The notes under the pieces: model-generated
Database searches by the model: none
What the model was told of the DNA's origin: nothing
The model's input: the letters and a program-made list of their open reading frames with translations, nothing else
Made by a program: the position numbers and the translations under genes
In this document: piece after piece, positions 7,941 through 15,889 of the stretch
Layout: the number at the start of each line of letters is the position of its first letter
Position numbering within the stretch: the stretch's first letter is position 1
DNA from: G020354025 sp964621455
Lineage (GTDB): Bacteria; Fidelibacterota; Marinisomatia; SCGC-AAA003-L08; TS1B11
Direction: 5' to 3'
NCBI GenBank assembly: GCA_964621455.1
Contig: CAZULW010000005.1
Span: forward strand, 14,508-78,507
DNA: 64,000 nucleotides

Positions 7941-8327
7941 ATGGACGGGAAAAATTCTGAATATCATACCAAGCCCAAATTGCTTACCCAGGTAAAATGG
8001 GCCATGCGTACCCGTAATTACAGTCCCCGGACGATTACGACGTATGTTCAGTGGATCAAAAGGTTCATCCTGTTCCATAACAAGACCCACCCCACCGAGA
8101 TGGGGAAGGGGGAAGTGAGGACCTTTCTCACATATCTTGCCGTGGAGCAGAACGTAGCACCTTCCACGCAGAATCAGGCTTTACAGGCGCTTCTGTTTCA
8201 ATATCGGGATGTTCCGGAACGCCGGCTATCCGCAGGCCTGCATATCTACCGTCTAGTATTCCAGGAGTACACCAGGTCCATCGAGAGGCTTTTGTCCCCG
8301 ACGCTTTGGGTCGGGGGGTGCTGGTGA
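7941..8327 (+). pseudogene. intI: Integron integrase, N-terminal fragment only
   Basis: Residues about 10-92 match the SAM-like N-terminal core-binding domain of integron tyrosine recombinases: NYSPRTITTYVQWIKRF, HPTEMGKGEVRTFLTYLAVE and ASTQNQALxALLF-like segments. Here the last reads PSTQNQALQALLFQYRDV. Homology stops near base 8217. The remaining codons (PERRLSAG... to the stop at 8327) look unrelated, and the whole catalytic domain with the R-H-R-Y residues and the IntI-specific insertion is absent. Normal length is about 320-340 residues, against 128 here. A GC hairpin (CCCCGAC/GTCGGGG near 8297-8316) lies in the junk tail. The gene is divergent from the cassette array, as expected. Confidence 0.85.
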
Positions 8328-8441
8328 AGTAAGATGAGAAGGGCCTATTATTGGAAAAGGCCCGGGTTACCTATACAGGCAACGTTTCGGACATTACGCA
8401 CATACTGACTAATGGCCGTCCCGCGGAATCCTTCTTGCTCA

Positions 8442-8680
8442 TCTGATGTAGACCTTAATCTCTTTCATGATAACCCTCATTTCTCGGACGGTACCTCCTT
8501 CATTATCTTCCGCTCCGCCAGGGTGGCGTAGAGCACAGGCACGACAAAGACCGTGACGATGGCCAAAACCATGCCCCCGAAAGACGGAATGACTATAGGC
8601 ACCATGATGTCCGAGCCCCTCCCGGTGGAAGTCAGGACAACCAGGAGCGCCAGGATGGTGGTACTGGCGGTCATCATGGC
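8442..8680 (-). pseudogene. Remnant of a second cusA-PII pair
   Basis: On the minus strand, 8677-8477 encodes the last part of an RND heavy-metal pump: MMTASTTILALLVVLTSTGR, then IVIPSFGGM and a closing helix ending KIMKEVPSEK. Upstream codons in the same frame read ARRIRPAMM, the usual preceding sequence, but are used in another frame by the DUF2231 gene. Just past the pump's stop, 8471-8442 encodes MKEIKVYIR followed by TGA, matching the first residues of a PII-family protein. The same order (cusA then PII) is intact at 15419-11843. This is therefore the scar of a duplicated or exchanged efflux operon. Confidence 0.8.
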
Positions 8681-9288
8681 CGGTCGGATACGCCGGGCAC
8701 ATAGTGATCGTGGTTGCGATCATGATTGTCGTGGCGGTCGGTTTTCACATTTTCATGGGCTTCGGACGGTGCCTCAGTAGAACCATGCTGGTGGGTGGAA
8801 TGATCATGATTTAGTTCAGCTGGCGGAGCCTCCAGCTCCACGCCTATGCCGTATTGAAAGACTAATCTCCCACCCCGATCTGCGCCCAGAACCAGAATAA
8901 CTGCGGCCACGATGAGCAGCACCGGACGACCCAGTCTAGACCACCACAACGCCTCGGCGTTCAGGCTCTTCACATAGGTCAGAATTGCCTGCATCAGTGC
9001 CAGGACAACGGTTATTCCCGTGAACCAAACCATAAAGTCGCGGTGCGTGTGAACCATATCATGCCCTGGAGATTCGTGCCCTATGGTATCAGCTGCTATG
9101 TAGCCGGTGATTACAGTGACCACTGCCGCCAGCACGTTCAAGTAAATAAGAGTGGTAGCAGTATTACGGAACTGGTCCTTTTTCAGGGACAGATAGAGCA
9201 CTTCAAACAGCAGCGCCAACATGGTCATTGCGATGGGGAAGTGAACGAATAGTGGGTGAACGTTCAGAAGGTTTTCAAAGCCAGGCAT
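8674..9288 (-). CDS. DUF2231-type membrane protein with His-rich tail
   Basis: A 204-residue protein with four transmembrane segments, starting MPGFENLLNVHPLFVHFPIA, a typical DUF2231 opening with conserved HP and H residues. The C-terminus is rich in His and Asp (HDHSTHQHG, DRHDNHDRNHDHY), suggesting metal binding. The last residues VPGVSDRP are an out-of-frame reading of the RND pump remnant, so the native C-terminus was probably replaced by a deletion junction near 8700. An AGAGAGGAAC site precedes the ATG. It lies at the distal end of the minus-strand copper-resistance region. The exact role is unknown; family members occur near haem and metal genes. Confidence 0.75.
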   Translation of the reverse strand: MPGFENLLNVHPLFVHFPIAMTMLALLFEVLYLSLKKDQFRNTATTLIYLNVLAAVVTVITGYIAADTIGHESPGHDMVHTHRDFMVWFTGITVVLALMQAILTYVKSLNAEALWWSRLGRPVLLIVAAVILVLGADRGGRLVFQYGIGVELEAPPAELNHDHSTHQHGSTEAPSEAHENVKTDRHDNHDRNHDHYVPGVSDRP

Positions 9289-9321
9289 GGGTTGTTCCTC
9301 TCTCTCATTTTGGCTAAGTGA

Positions 9322-9669
9322 CTAGGATTTTTTCTTACCGAACATGGTTCCCACCGTTGTAATGATGGATTCCCTCTCGTAGCCTTTTTGTATCAAGTCC
9401 TGGATAAAGTCCTTCTCCTGGACCGCGGTATCACAGGTGCAGGAAACCAGCTCCTTATCCCCGCAACTCCCGCATGAGCATAGGAAATGACTGGCAATGT
9501 CAAGAACCTCGCTGCTGTAGATAATCGGCACTGACGTTCGGCTGGGGGATGTACGTGTACTCAAAATCGTGCCAATTAAGACTCCTATGGAAATGAGCAG
9601 AATGCCTCCAATGATTATCGGGAGGTAGTTGGGCTTTTTACTGGTTTGATAAACCTTTCTAACGGGCAT
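9322..9669 (-). CDS. Membrane-anchored Cys-rich CcmH/PCYCGC-like protein
   Basis: 115 residues: a single N-terminal transmembrane helix (about 14-36), then a small domain with CSCGSCGDKELVSCTCDTA followed by a helical EKDFIQDLIQKGYERESI segment. The Cys pattern followed by a KxxIxxxIxxGxxxxxI-type helix resembles CcmH-like and PCYCGC-type proteins, extracytoplasmic thiol or metal-binding proteins. A strong AAAAGGAGG precedes the start. In the copper region it may be a copper-binding or thiol-reducing accessory. A related Cys motif occurs in the 11260-11727 protein, so the two could be paralogues. Confidence 0.65.
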   Translation of the reverse strand: MPVRKVYQTSKKPNYLPIIIGGILLISIGVLIGTILSTRTSPSRTSVPIIYSSEVLDIASHFLCSCGSCGDKELVSCTCDTAVQEKDFIQDLIQKGYERESIITTVGTMFGKKKS

Positions 9670-9738
9670 GGAATCCTCCTTTTACATTGTTCTATTTTCT
9701 CACCAATCAAATGATACCAGCACTCATTCTGATTCTGT

Positions 9739-10185
9739 TCAACTTTTAATTTTGCAGCACTCAAGCAGCTTCTCATATGCCACGGGATCGGCATGGGTCT
9801 CATTTGCCTTATAGCCCAGTTTGGCGATAGCCTGCTCTATTTCTTTCAGACTGAGCTTGGTGCCCTCATAATTAATATGGGCCATCTTCCCTACAAAGTC
9901 TACCTGTACAGATAAGATACCCACAGTCTTAACAAGACCATCCTTGATCGTGGCCTTGCAGATTTCACACTGAATAGTGGGTAGCTGCACCATAGCGTGG
10001 TCTTTGCTTGCATTCATTTCCATGTTGTGGTCACTTTGCTTGTTCATACTGTGTTGCATACCAGCCATCGAATCCTGATTCTGCGCCATGGCAGGCCGGC
10101 TACCCTGGCTCTCTGTATCAGTCCGACCACATGCACCTAAACCAAGTGTAGTGACTGCCATCATTACGGTTATGATTTGTCTCAT
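9739..10185 (-). CDS. Lipoprotein with heavy-metal-associated (HMA) domain
   Basis: The start at 10185 gives a lipoprotein signal ending LGLGAC. A Met/His-rich linker follows (QDSMAGMQHSMNKQSDHNME), then an HMA fold with a CEICKATI metal site and GYKANETHADP at the C-terminus. The 148-residue protein is probably anchored on the periplasmic side and binds Cu(I) or a similar soft metal through the CXXC and methionines. A longer TTG-initiated reading upstream overlaps the small membrane protein and lacks a signal, so it was not used. GGAGG lies about 11 bases upstream of the ATG. It sits in the efflux region between other metal-protein genes. Confidence 0.8.
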   Translation of the reverse strand: MRQIITVMMAVTTLGLGACGRTDTESQGSRPAMAQNQDSMAGMQHSMNKQSDHNMEMNASKDHAMVQLPTIQCEICKATIKDGLVKTVGILSVQVDFVGKMAHINYEGTKLSLKEIEQAIAKLGYKANETHADPVAYEKLLECCKIKS

Positions 10186-10223
10186 GGTTTTACATTCCTC
10201 CGTTGTGGTTGTTATGATAGGTA

Positions 10224-10430
10224 TTAACTCCAGGTTTCCCAGCAGCGCACGCTGTAATAGCCAGCACCGAGTAGTACAAGGAACGATCAAACGATAATGA
10301 AGTAGCCGAGGGTTGTGCCAAATCCCTTTAGGTTTCCGGCTTCCTGTCCCCTGGCCTTAACTAACACCCAGAAACCTATGCCCAAAGCGATCAGAATCAG
10401 GGCGAAGGCTGCGTCTGCATGAAACACCAT
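10224..10430 (-). pseudogene. Small two-helix membrane protein interrupted by UGA
   Basis: The ATG at 10430, with AAGGAG 7 bases upstream, opens a 47-residue frame: MVFHADAAFALILIALGIGF, a short polar loop, then LGYFIIV and TGA (10287-10289). Reading through the stop gives SFLVLLGAGYYSVRCWETWS and TAA at 10224-10226, which completes a hydrophobic second helix. The real product was probably 68 residues with two helices. Similar tiny hydrophobic proteins accompany copper-efflux genes in related bacteria. Either the stop is a recent nonsense change or a shortened protein is made. Confidence 0.6.
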
Positions 10431-10494
10431 TTTAGGTCTCCTTTTCTGGTTTGGTTTTTAGTCCCAAGTTTTTCCTGAATATAAGCCGGTAGCT

Positions 10495-11067
10495 CTACCG
10501 AACCGTCCACTCGGTGGACTTGGCCCAGGTGATGATTCCGTTGCTGGCATCAATCAGACTGAGACTCAAAACATAATGTTCCTTTCCGAGGAATATATAT
10601 CCATCGATGAAACCATCTACGCCAATCAGCGGCCCGATCTCCACTGCATTTTTTGCATCAATAGCCCCGATTTCGGCCAAGCCCTTCTCTTCCAACAATT
10701 CCTGCAATCTATCACGGCTTACGACCTGGAAGGATTGTGAGGCGATCAACTCCGTGATCAGCTTTTGACGTATCGTTTGTCGGTACCGCTCTCCCGACTC
10801 GGCAAATAGTCCCCACACGGCCACGGTCGATATATCTATATCCTGCCTTAATAGATCGGCTATGAGCTCCTCAATCATATGATCAACAATCTGGAACATT
10901 ATGGATTCCGTATCATCAGCAGAACGTTTGGGCATCATCTCGTCATGATGGCCCATCCTACCGCTACCACCCATAGGCACAATATCGATGAGCATACAGC
11001 CGGATAGAGTCAAAACTATAGCCAGCAACAGCGCGAGCGGGGTGGTGGTTACTTTTATTTTGTTCAT
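10495..11067 (-). CDS. CsgG/FlgO-like lipoprotein
   Basis: The 190-residue protein has a lipoprotein signal (LTLSGC), a short Met/His-rich stretch (GRMGHHDEMM) and a domain resembling the CsgG/FlgO/LpoB fold. In that domain an ELIASQSFQVVSRDRLQELL segment is followed by AVEIGPLIGVDGFIDGYIF and a conserved final beta strand. Members of this fold are outer-membrane-associated lipoproteins that assemble pores or act as envelope regulators. The Met/His-rich insert and the location suggest a metal-related envelope role, but the substrate is unknown. Confidence 0.65.
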   Translation of the reverse strand: MNKIKVTTTPLALLLAIVLTLSGCMLIDIVPMGGSGRMGHHDEMMPKRSADDTESIMFQIVDHMIEELIADLLRQDIDISTVAVWGLFAESGERYRQTIRQKLITELIASQSFQVVSRDRLQELLEEKGLAEIGAIDAKNAVEIGPLIGVDGFIDGYIFLGKEHYVLSLSLIDASNGIITWAKSTEWTVR

Positions 11068-11083
11068 TGTTCGCTTTCCCTGG

Positions 11084-11165
11084 TTACAGAGACAGCCCCC
11101 TTAGTCGGAGGGCATTGCCGATAACCGTTACTGAGCTGAAGCTCATGACGCATCCCTGGCCGTGT
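11084..11165 (-). pseudogene. C-terminal scrap of a P1B-type metal ATPase
   Basis: On the minus strand a short frame reads MSFSSVTVIGNALRLRGLSL and then TAA at 11084-11086. This is the characteristic last transmembrane segment of CopA-like copper ATPases (MSxSSVxVxxNALRLR). Nothing upstream in the frame (GGHGQGCV) resembles the rest of the pump, so only the final 20 or so residues remain. It points to a deleted copA next to the efflux operon. Confidence 0.6.
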
Positions 11166-11259
11166 CCACCGTTATCGGACAGACTTGATCTTTAAGCATG
11201 GCTGACTCTCCTCTCATTTTGAGGTATTAAATACGGCCGCTCAATCGGGTTTAACGGGT

Positions 11260-11727
11260 TCAAATCCCCAGCTCCTCCATTTCTTGCTCAACTTTTGTTA
11301 AAGAGGTCTCATCGAATGGCTTCAGGGGCACCTGATCGGATTCTCTCACCGGACTGTCCGATGTCCACCGTTTCAGCAGCATGACCACCAACGCCGACGC
11401 CACCCCCAATATCAAGAACGGGACTACCCAGGCAATCAGATCAAACCCTTCCTTGGGAGGGGCCGACAGGATTACCTGGCCGTAGCGGGCGACGTAGGCC
11501 TGGATGACATCCGTTGTGCCTAATCCGTTATCCAACATGCCTCGAATCGTGGCCACCATTTCGTCCGCCGTGCCGCAGTTGCAGTCATAAAGCACCATGG
11601 TGCAGTCGTCGCAGGTACACATCAGGGCTTTGCGCACCTCTGAAAGATCCCCGGCATCGGCGGCGCCGAGACTAAACGGGAGTATCGACAGGTGAATGAA
11701 TAGCAGAAATGTTCGTATTTTTTTCAT
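11260..11727 (-). CDS. CcmH-like membrane protein in the copper region
   Basis: The start at 11727 gives 155 residues with a signal peptide (MKKIRTFLLFIHLSILPFSL). The domain begins VRKALMCTCDDCTMVLYDCN and continues with a DEMVATIRGMLDNGLGTTDV helix and YVARYGQVILSAPPKEGFDL. That last element (YGxxxLxxPxxxGFxLxxW) is the hallmark of the CcmH/CycL family. A transmembrane helix and a short cytosolic tail (EEME/LGI) complete it. The Cys pairs CTCDDC and CNC differ from standard CcmH (LRCxxC). It is similar in architecture to the true ccmH at 22241-22717. It could serve thiol chemistry for a metal protein or be a duplicated maturation factor. Confidence 0.72.
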   Translation of the reverse strand: MKKIRTFLLFIHLSILPFSLGAADAGDLSEVRKALMCTCDDCTMVLYDCNCGTADEMVATIRGMLDNGLGTTDVIQAYVARYGQVILSAPPKEGFDLIAWVVPFLILGVASALVVMLLKRWTSDSPVRESDQVPLKPFDETSLTKVEQEMEELGI

Positions 11728-11842
11728 GGCTGATAATCTTTCCAGTTTCCACTTATCCTTGTAAGTGCCCGAGGCATCGCCGCGATCAATAATAAAGTGA
11801 CCAACTGGTTCAATGCGCTTCATGGATATTGCCTAACGCGGA

Positions 11843-12217
11843 CTACCCCGCTCTGTTCGGTTGGAGAAATCCATCTCCCTGCTCTCCCGTACGGATTTTG
11901 ATAGCCTGGCTGACATCGGAGATAAAGATGAGCCCCTCACCGCTCTAATCTGAATAGGCTTGGGAACGGAGAACCTTCATGATGTTCTCCATATCCTCGT
12001 CGGCACAGACGATCTCAATCTTGGCTATCTTGGAATATCGGTCACCGCACTTGATGGAGTATTCGTATAAATCCTTGTCAATTTGCTTAGGATCCATCTT
12101 ACCTCTGCCCACGGCCATGACATTGATGGTGGTCAGGACATCAATGCCGATATCATGTAAACCCTGCAGCACGGTTTCAACCTTCGATGTTCGGAGGTAG
12201 GCTTTGATCTCTCTCAC
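11843..12217 (-). pseudogene. PII-family protein with in-frame TAG
   Basis: The minus-strand frame begins at GTG 12217 (VREIKAYLRTSKVETVLQGL), overlaps the cusA 3' end by 41 bases and runs to TAG at 11945-11947. The same frame continues after the stop as SGEGLIFISDVSQAIKIRTG and EQGDGFLQPNRAG to a TAG at 11843-11845. That is precisely the normal C-terminal part of PII proteins (GDGxIFVxxVxxAxxIRTGE). Full length would be 124 codons. PII-like proteins next to CusA-type pumps are seen in other genomes and probably sense nucleotides or metal. Here the product is shortened to 90 residues unless the stop is suppressed. Confidence 0.8.
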
Positions 12218-15200
12218 TTTTACTCTCTCCTTCCTTACGTACTGACCATGAACGCCAGATATAGTAAATGGTTGGAATAACCAGGAGGGTCAGCAGGGTG
12301 GAGGTGACCATACCGCCCACCATGGGCGCGGCAATGCGCTTCATGACCTGGGAGCCGGTGCCATGCCCCCATAATATCGGCATGAGACCAGCCATAGTGG
12401 TGGTCACGGTCATCATCTTCGGCCGGACCCGGTCTACCGCGCCTTCCATGACGGCGTCGTACAGGTCCTTCAAAGACTTCATCTTTCCCTCCTCCCGCCG
12501 CCGCTTGAATGCGTGATCCAGGTAAATCAACATAACGACTCCTGTCTCGGCGGCTATGCCCCCCAGCGCGATGAAACCGACCCCCACCGCTATGCTCATA
12601 TTGTAGCCCAGGATGTACATGAACCAGAGACCGCCCACCAGGGCGAAGGGCAGTGAGAGCATGACGATGACACTTTCAGTGACGTTTCTGAAGTTCAAAT
12701 ACAGCAGAAGGAAAATGATCATCAGGGTGATGGGCACCACCACCTTCAAGCGTTTGTTGGCCCGTTCCATATACTCATATTGTCCGCTCCATACGATGGA
12801 GTATCCTTCCGGAACTTCGAATTCGTTTCGAAGCGCTTCCTGAGCCCTTTTGACATACGTTCCTACGTCAATACCGGTGATGTCTACATAGATCCAACCC
12901 GTATTCCGGGCATTTTCACTTTTGATCACCGGGGCCCCTTTTCGCACCACAATATCGGCCACCTGGTTGATGGGAATCTGCGCCCCGGTGGGAGTGGGCA
13001 CGATGACGCGTTTCAGCTTATTGATACTGTCCCGCAGTTCGCGACCATAGCGCACGTTGATGGGATACCGCTCCAGCCCTTCCACCGTGTAGCTGACGTT
13101 CATCCCACCCACGGCGGATTGGATGATATCCTGCACGTCGCCCACCGTCAAGCCGTAGCGGGCGGCTTCCTCGCGGTTGATCTCGAAGTCCAGGAAATTC
13201 CCGCCGGTGACCTTATCGGCGTAGGCACTTAATGTACCGGGCAGCTTCTGAACGATGGCCTGCACCTTGGCTGCCAGGGTATTCAATGTATCCAGGTTGT
13301 CACCCATGAGTTTGATGCCCACGGGAGTCTTTATGCCCGTACTCAGCATATCAATCCGGGTCTTGATGGGCATGGTCCAGGCATTGGTCAGCCCCGGAAA
13401 CTGGATGGCGGCGTTCAATTCAGCGACCAACTCTTCCATGGTCACCGCCCGGTTTTCCGGCCAAATGAGCGAGAGGAAGGACCGGAGAAAACCCGGTAGC
13501 GGCAGGCCTGAATACCAGCGGTAACTATGCTTCCTTTTAGGCCATTCGTGCGGCTGTTTGAGCGTGATGGTGGTCTCGATCATGCTCAGCGGGGCCGGGT
13601 CGGTGGCCGTCTCCGCCCGTCCAATCTTCCCGAATACCAGTTCCACCTCCGGGAAAGCCTTGATCAGCTTATCTGTCTGCTGTAACAGCTCCCTGGCTTT
13701 CGTGATCGAGATACCCGGATCGGTAGTAGGCATATAGAGCAGATCGCCCTCGTTCAGCGGCGGCATGAACTCGGAGCCCAGGTTTTTCAGGGGGATGATC
13801 GTCACCCCCAGCACGATAGCAGTGACCAGTAAGGTTGTTTTCCTGAAGCGCAGGACCAGCCTGATCACCGGCCGGTAGATATGGATCAGGAATCGATTGA
13901 TGGGGTTTCTCCGTTCGGGAAGGATCTTCCCTTTGATGAGGTAACCCATCAGGACCGGCACGATAGTGATGGCCAGCAGAGCGGATGCCGCCATGGCGTA
14001 GGTTTTTGTGAATGCGAGAGGTTTGAACAGACGCCCCTCCTGTGCCTGGAGGGTGAATACCGGCATGAATGAGAAAGTGATGATGAGCAGAGAATAAAAC
14101 AGCGCCGGTCCGACCTCCTTCGACGCGTCGAGAATTAGCTGCCAGTGAGGGACCTGGCCACCACGCCGCTCGATATGCTTGTGAGCGTTCTCGATCATCA
14201 CGATGGCGGCGTCAACCATGACGCCGATGGCAATGGCGATACCGCCCAGGGACATGATATTGGCGTTGATCCCTTGATAGCGCATCACCATAAATGAAAT
14301 AAGTATCCCCACCGGCAGAGTGAAAATGACAACGAAGGCGCTCCGGAAGTGGAGCAGGAAAATAATGCACACCAGGGCCACGACGATGCTCTCCTCGATG
14401 AGCTTCTCTTTAAGATTGTCAACGGCCCGCTCGATCAGTAACGACCGGTCATAGGCCGGCCTGATGGTGACCCCTTCGGGTAGGCCGACTTTCAGTTCTT
14501 CGATCTTCTCCCGTACATTGCGAATCACTTCCAGGGCATTCTCGCCGTAGCGCATTACGATTATGCCGCCAACCACCTCGCCAATGCCATCCCGTTCCGC
14601 AAGCCCGCGCCGGAGCTCCGGCCCCAGGTGGATGTGCGCCACGTTTCGCAGCAGGATCGGGGTGCCGTTATCGTCTACGCCCAGAGGGACTTTTTTCAGG
14701 TCATCTATCGACTGGATATAGCCGAGTCCCCTGACCATGAACTCCGTCTCGGCCATCTCGATCAGCCGGCCACCGACATCATTGTTACTCCGCTTGATGG
14801 CCAGCTTGATTTTGTTCAGGGGTATGTTATACGCGAGCAGCTTATTGGGGTCCACTTCCACCTGGTACTGCTTGACAAACCCACCGACACTTGCCACTTC
14901 CGAGACTCCCGGGACACTCATCAACTGATACCTCAGGTACCAGTCCTGGATGGAACGCAGCTGCTGGAGGTCATGGCGGTCACTCTCCACGGTATATTCA
15001 TACACCCACCCGACGCCGGTTGCGTCGGGGCCGAGTTGCGGCGAAACCCCCTGGGGCAGTCGACCAGATACAAAGTTCAGATACTCGAGAACCCGGCTTC
15101 GGGCCCAGTACATATCCGTCCCGTCTTCAAAGATGATATAGACAAAAGAGATCCCGAAGAACGAATAGCCTCGAACCACCTTTGCGAATGGCACGGAAAG

Positions 15201-15419
15201 CATGGCGGTCGTGAGGGGATACGTCACCTGGTCTTCCACGACCTGGGGCGCCTGTCCGGGATACTCAGTCAGGATGATGACCTGGACGTCACTCAAATCC
15301 GGGATCGCGTCCAGAGGGGTCGTGGACATGGCATAGAAGCCCCCCAGTATCACAAATACCGTCGCCAGCACAACCATGAAGCGGTTATTGATGGACCATT
15401 CGATAATTTTCTCAATCAT
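12177..15419 (-). CDS. cusA: CusA-like heavy-metal RND efflux pump
   Basis: The 1080-residue inner-membrane proton antiporter is full length. It opens MIEKIIEWSINNRFMVVLAT and has twelve expected transmembrane helices and two large periplasmic loops. The acidic helix IMSLGGIAIAIGVMVDAAIV carries the proton-relay Asp. The three methionine positions that bind Cu(I)/Ag(I) in CusA appear conserved: EFMPPLNEG, LSMIETTI and TNAWTMPIKTRIDM. With CusB and CusC-like proteins encoded upstream it would form a tripartite pump exporting copper or silver from the periplasm. Gene order is cusC-cusB-HMBD-cusA-PII on the minus strand. The next gene (PII) overlaps its 3' end. Confidence 0.95.
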   Translation of the reverse strand: MIEKIIEWSINNRFMVVLATVFVILGGFYAMSTTPLDAIPDLSDVQVIILTEYPGQAPQVVEDQVTYPLTTAMLSVPFAKVVRGYSFFGISFVYIIFEDGTDMYWARSRVLEYLNFVSGRLPQGVSPQLGPDATGVGWVYEYTVESDRHDLQQLRSIQDWYLRYQLMSVPGVSEVASVGGFVKQYQVEVDPNKLLAYNIPLNKIKLAIKRSNNDVGGRLIEMAETEFMVRGLGYIQSIDDLKKVPLGVDDNGTPILLRNVAHIHLGPELRRGLAERDGIGEVVGGIIVMRYGENALEVIRNVREKIEELKVGLPEGVTIRPAYDRSLLIERAVDNLKEKLIEESIVVALVCIIFLLHFRSAFVVIFTLPVGILISFMVMRYQGINANIMSLGGIAIAIGVMVDAAIVMIENAHKHIERRGGQVPHWQLILDASKEVGPALFYSLLIITFSFMPVFTLQAQEGRLFKPLAFTKTYAMAASALLAITIVPVLMGYLIKGKILPERRNPINRFLIHIYRPVIRLVLRFRKTTLLVTAIVLGVTIIPLKNLGSEFMPPLNEGDLLYMPTTDPGISITKARELLQQTDKLIKAFPEVELVFGKIGRAETATDPAPLSMIETTITLKQPHEWPKRKHSYRWYSGLPLPGFLRSFLSLIWPENRAVTMEELVAELNAAIQFPGLTNAWTMPIKTRIDMLSTGIKTPVGIKLMGDNLDTLNTLAAKVQAIVQKLPGTLSAYADKVTGGNFLDFEINREEAARYGLTVGDVQDIIQSAVGGMNVSYTVEGLERYPINVRYGRELRDSINKLKRVIVPTPTGAQIPINQVADIVVRKGAPVIKSENARNTGWIYVDITGIDVGTYVKRAQEALRNEFEVPEGYSIVWSGQYEYMERANKRLKVVVPITLMIIFLLLYLNFRNVTESVIVMLSLPFALVGGLWFMYILGYNMSIAVGVGFIALGGIAAETGVVMLIYLDHAFKRRREEGKMKSLKDLYDAVMEGAVDRVRPKMMTVTTTMAGLMPILWGHGTGSQVMKRIAAPMVGGMVTSTLLTLLVIPTIYYIWRSWSVRKEGESKSERDQSLPPNIEG

Positions 15420-15499
15420 CTAATATCCTCCGGCAGGGACCTTTATGTGGCAGTACCTGTTTGATCACAGATTCCACTGATCGTCAGTTCGTTTCATTG

Positions 15500-15889
15500 T
15501 TAGTTTTCAATTAGTACCAAGTCCATCTTGCAGACTGGGCATGTCCCCGGTTCTTCCGTAACCACGTGTGAATGCTCCGGCATGGGGCAGGTGTAATATT
15601 GCTGCGCGGCATCGAAGGGTTCCGTCTTCGCTACCATGGTCATCCCGCACTCCGGGCAATTTCCCGGGTCCTTCATTCTTACAAATGAATGCGATTCCAT
15701 CGGGCAGGTATAGTATGTCAGGTTTCCATCCTGAACGGTCCCAAATGAGATCGATTCAACATGCATGGTTTCTTCCTTCATTGTATGGTCGTGTTGATGG
15801 TCATGTGAAGGTTGCTGGGTGGAGTCCATCTTGACTTCCGCTTCTGACTGCTCGTGACCTTCGTGGAGATTTTCCATATCCGTTTTCAT
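15500..15889 (-). CDS. Double heavy-metal-binding domain (HMBD) protein
   Basis: 129 residues: a His/Met-rich N-terminus (PSHDHQHDHTMKEETMH) and two copies of the YTCPM...PGxCPxCxMxLV module of the HMBD family (about residues 59-87 and 97-127). There is no signal peptide, so it may be cytosolic or may use a start not recognised here. The gene overlaps the cusB stop by 4 bases, so it is translationally coupled. It probably buffers or delivers copper to the pump. The same module occurs as a single copy at the N-terminus of the CusB-like protein. Confidence 0.82.
   Translation of the reverse strand: MKTDMENLHEGHEQSEAEVKMDSTQQPSHDHQHDHTMKEETMHVESISFGTVQDGNLTYYTCPMESHSFVRMKDPGNCPECGMTMVAKTEPFDAAQQYYTCPMPEHSHVVTEEPGTCPVCKMDLVLIEN

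Larger units (their letters stand above)
5550..8217 (-). mobile_element. Degenerate integron: truncated intI, cassette junction and three cassettes
   Basis: A plus-strand integrase fragment (7941-8217 of homologous sequence) is divergent from an array read on the minus strand, the classic integron layout. The junction core GTTAGCC lies at 7777-7783 on the minus strand. Three cassettes follow, each a gene with an attC-like site just 3' of its stop: cyclase (about 6852-7783), DUF3303-like (about 6197-6857) and TSP3 lipoprotein (about 5550-6202). All three sites are bounded by inverse (R)YYYAAC/GTTRRRY-like boxes and have imperfectly complementary inner arms. Cassette genes differ in base composition from the flanks. 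The integrase lacks its catalytic domain, so the array cannot be mobilised by it. Confidence 0.82.

Noticed and set aside
8297..8316. Rho-independent terminator after the intI fragment
   Set aside because: The CCCCGAC/GTCGGGG hairpin lacks a T-run, and similar CGACGCTTCGGTCGG palindromes occur elsewhere as dispersed repeats.
14628..15464. 278-codon plus-strand open frame inside cusA
   Set aside because: It is an antisense shadow of a clearly conserved RND pump; its translation has no recognisable domain and no ribosome-binding site.
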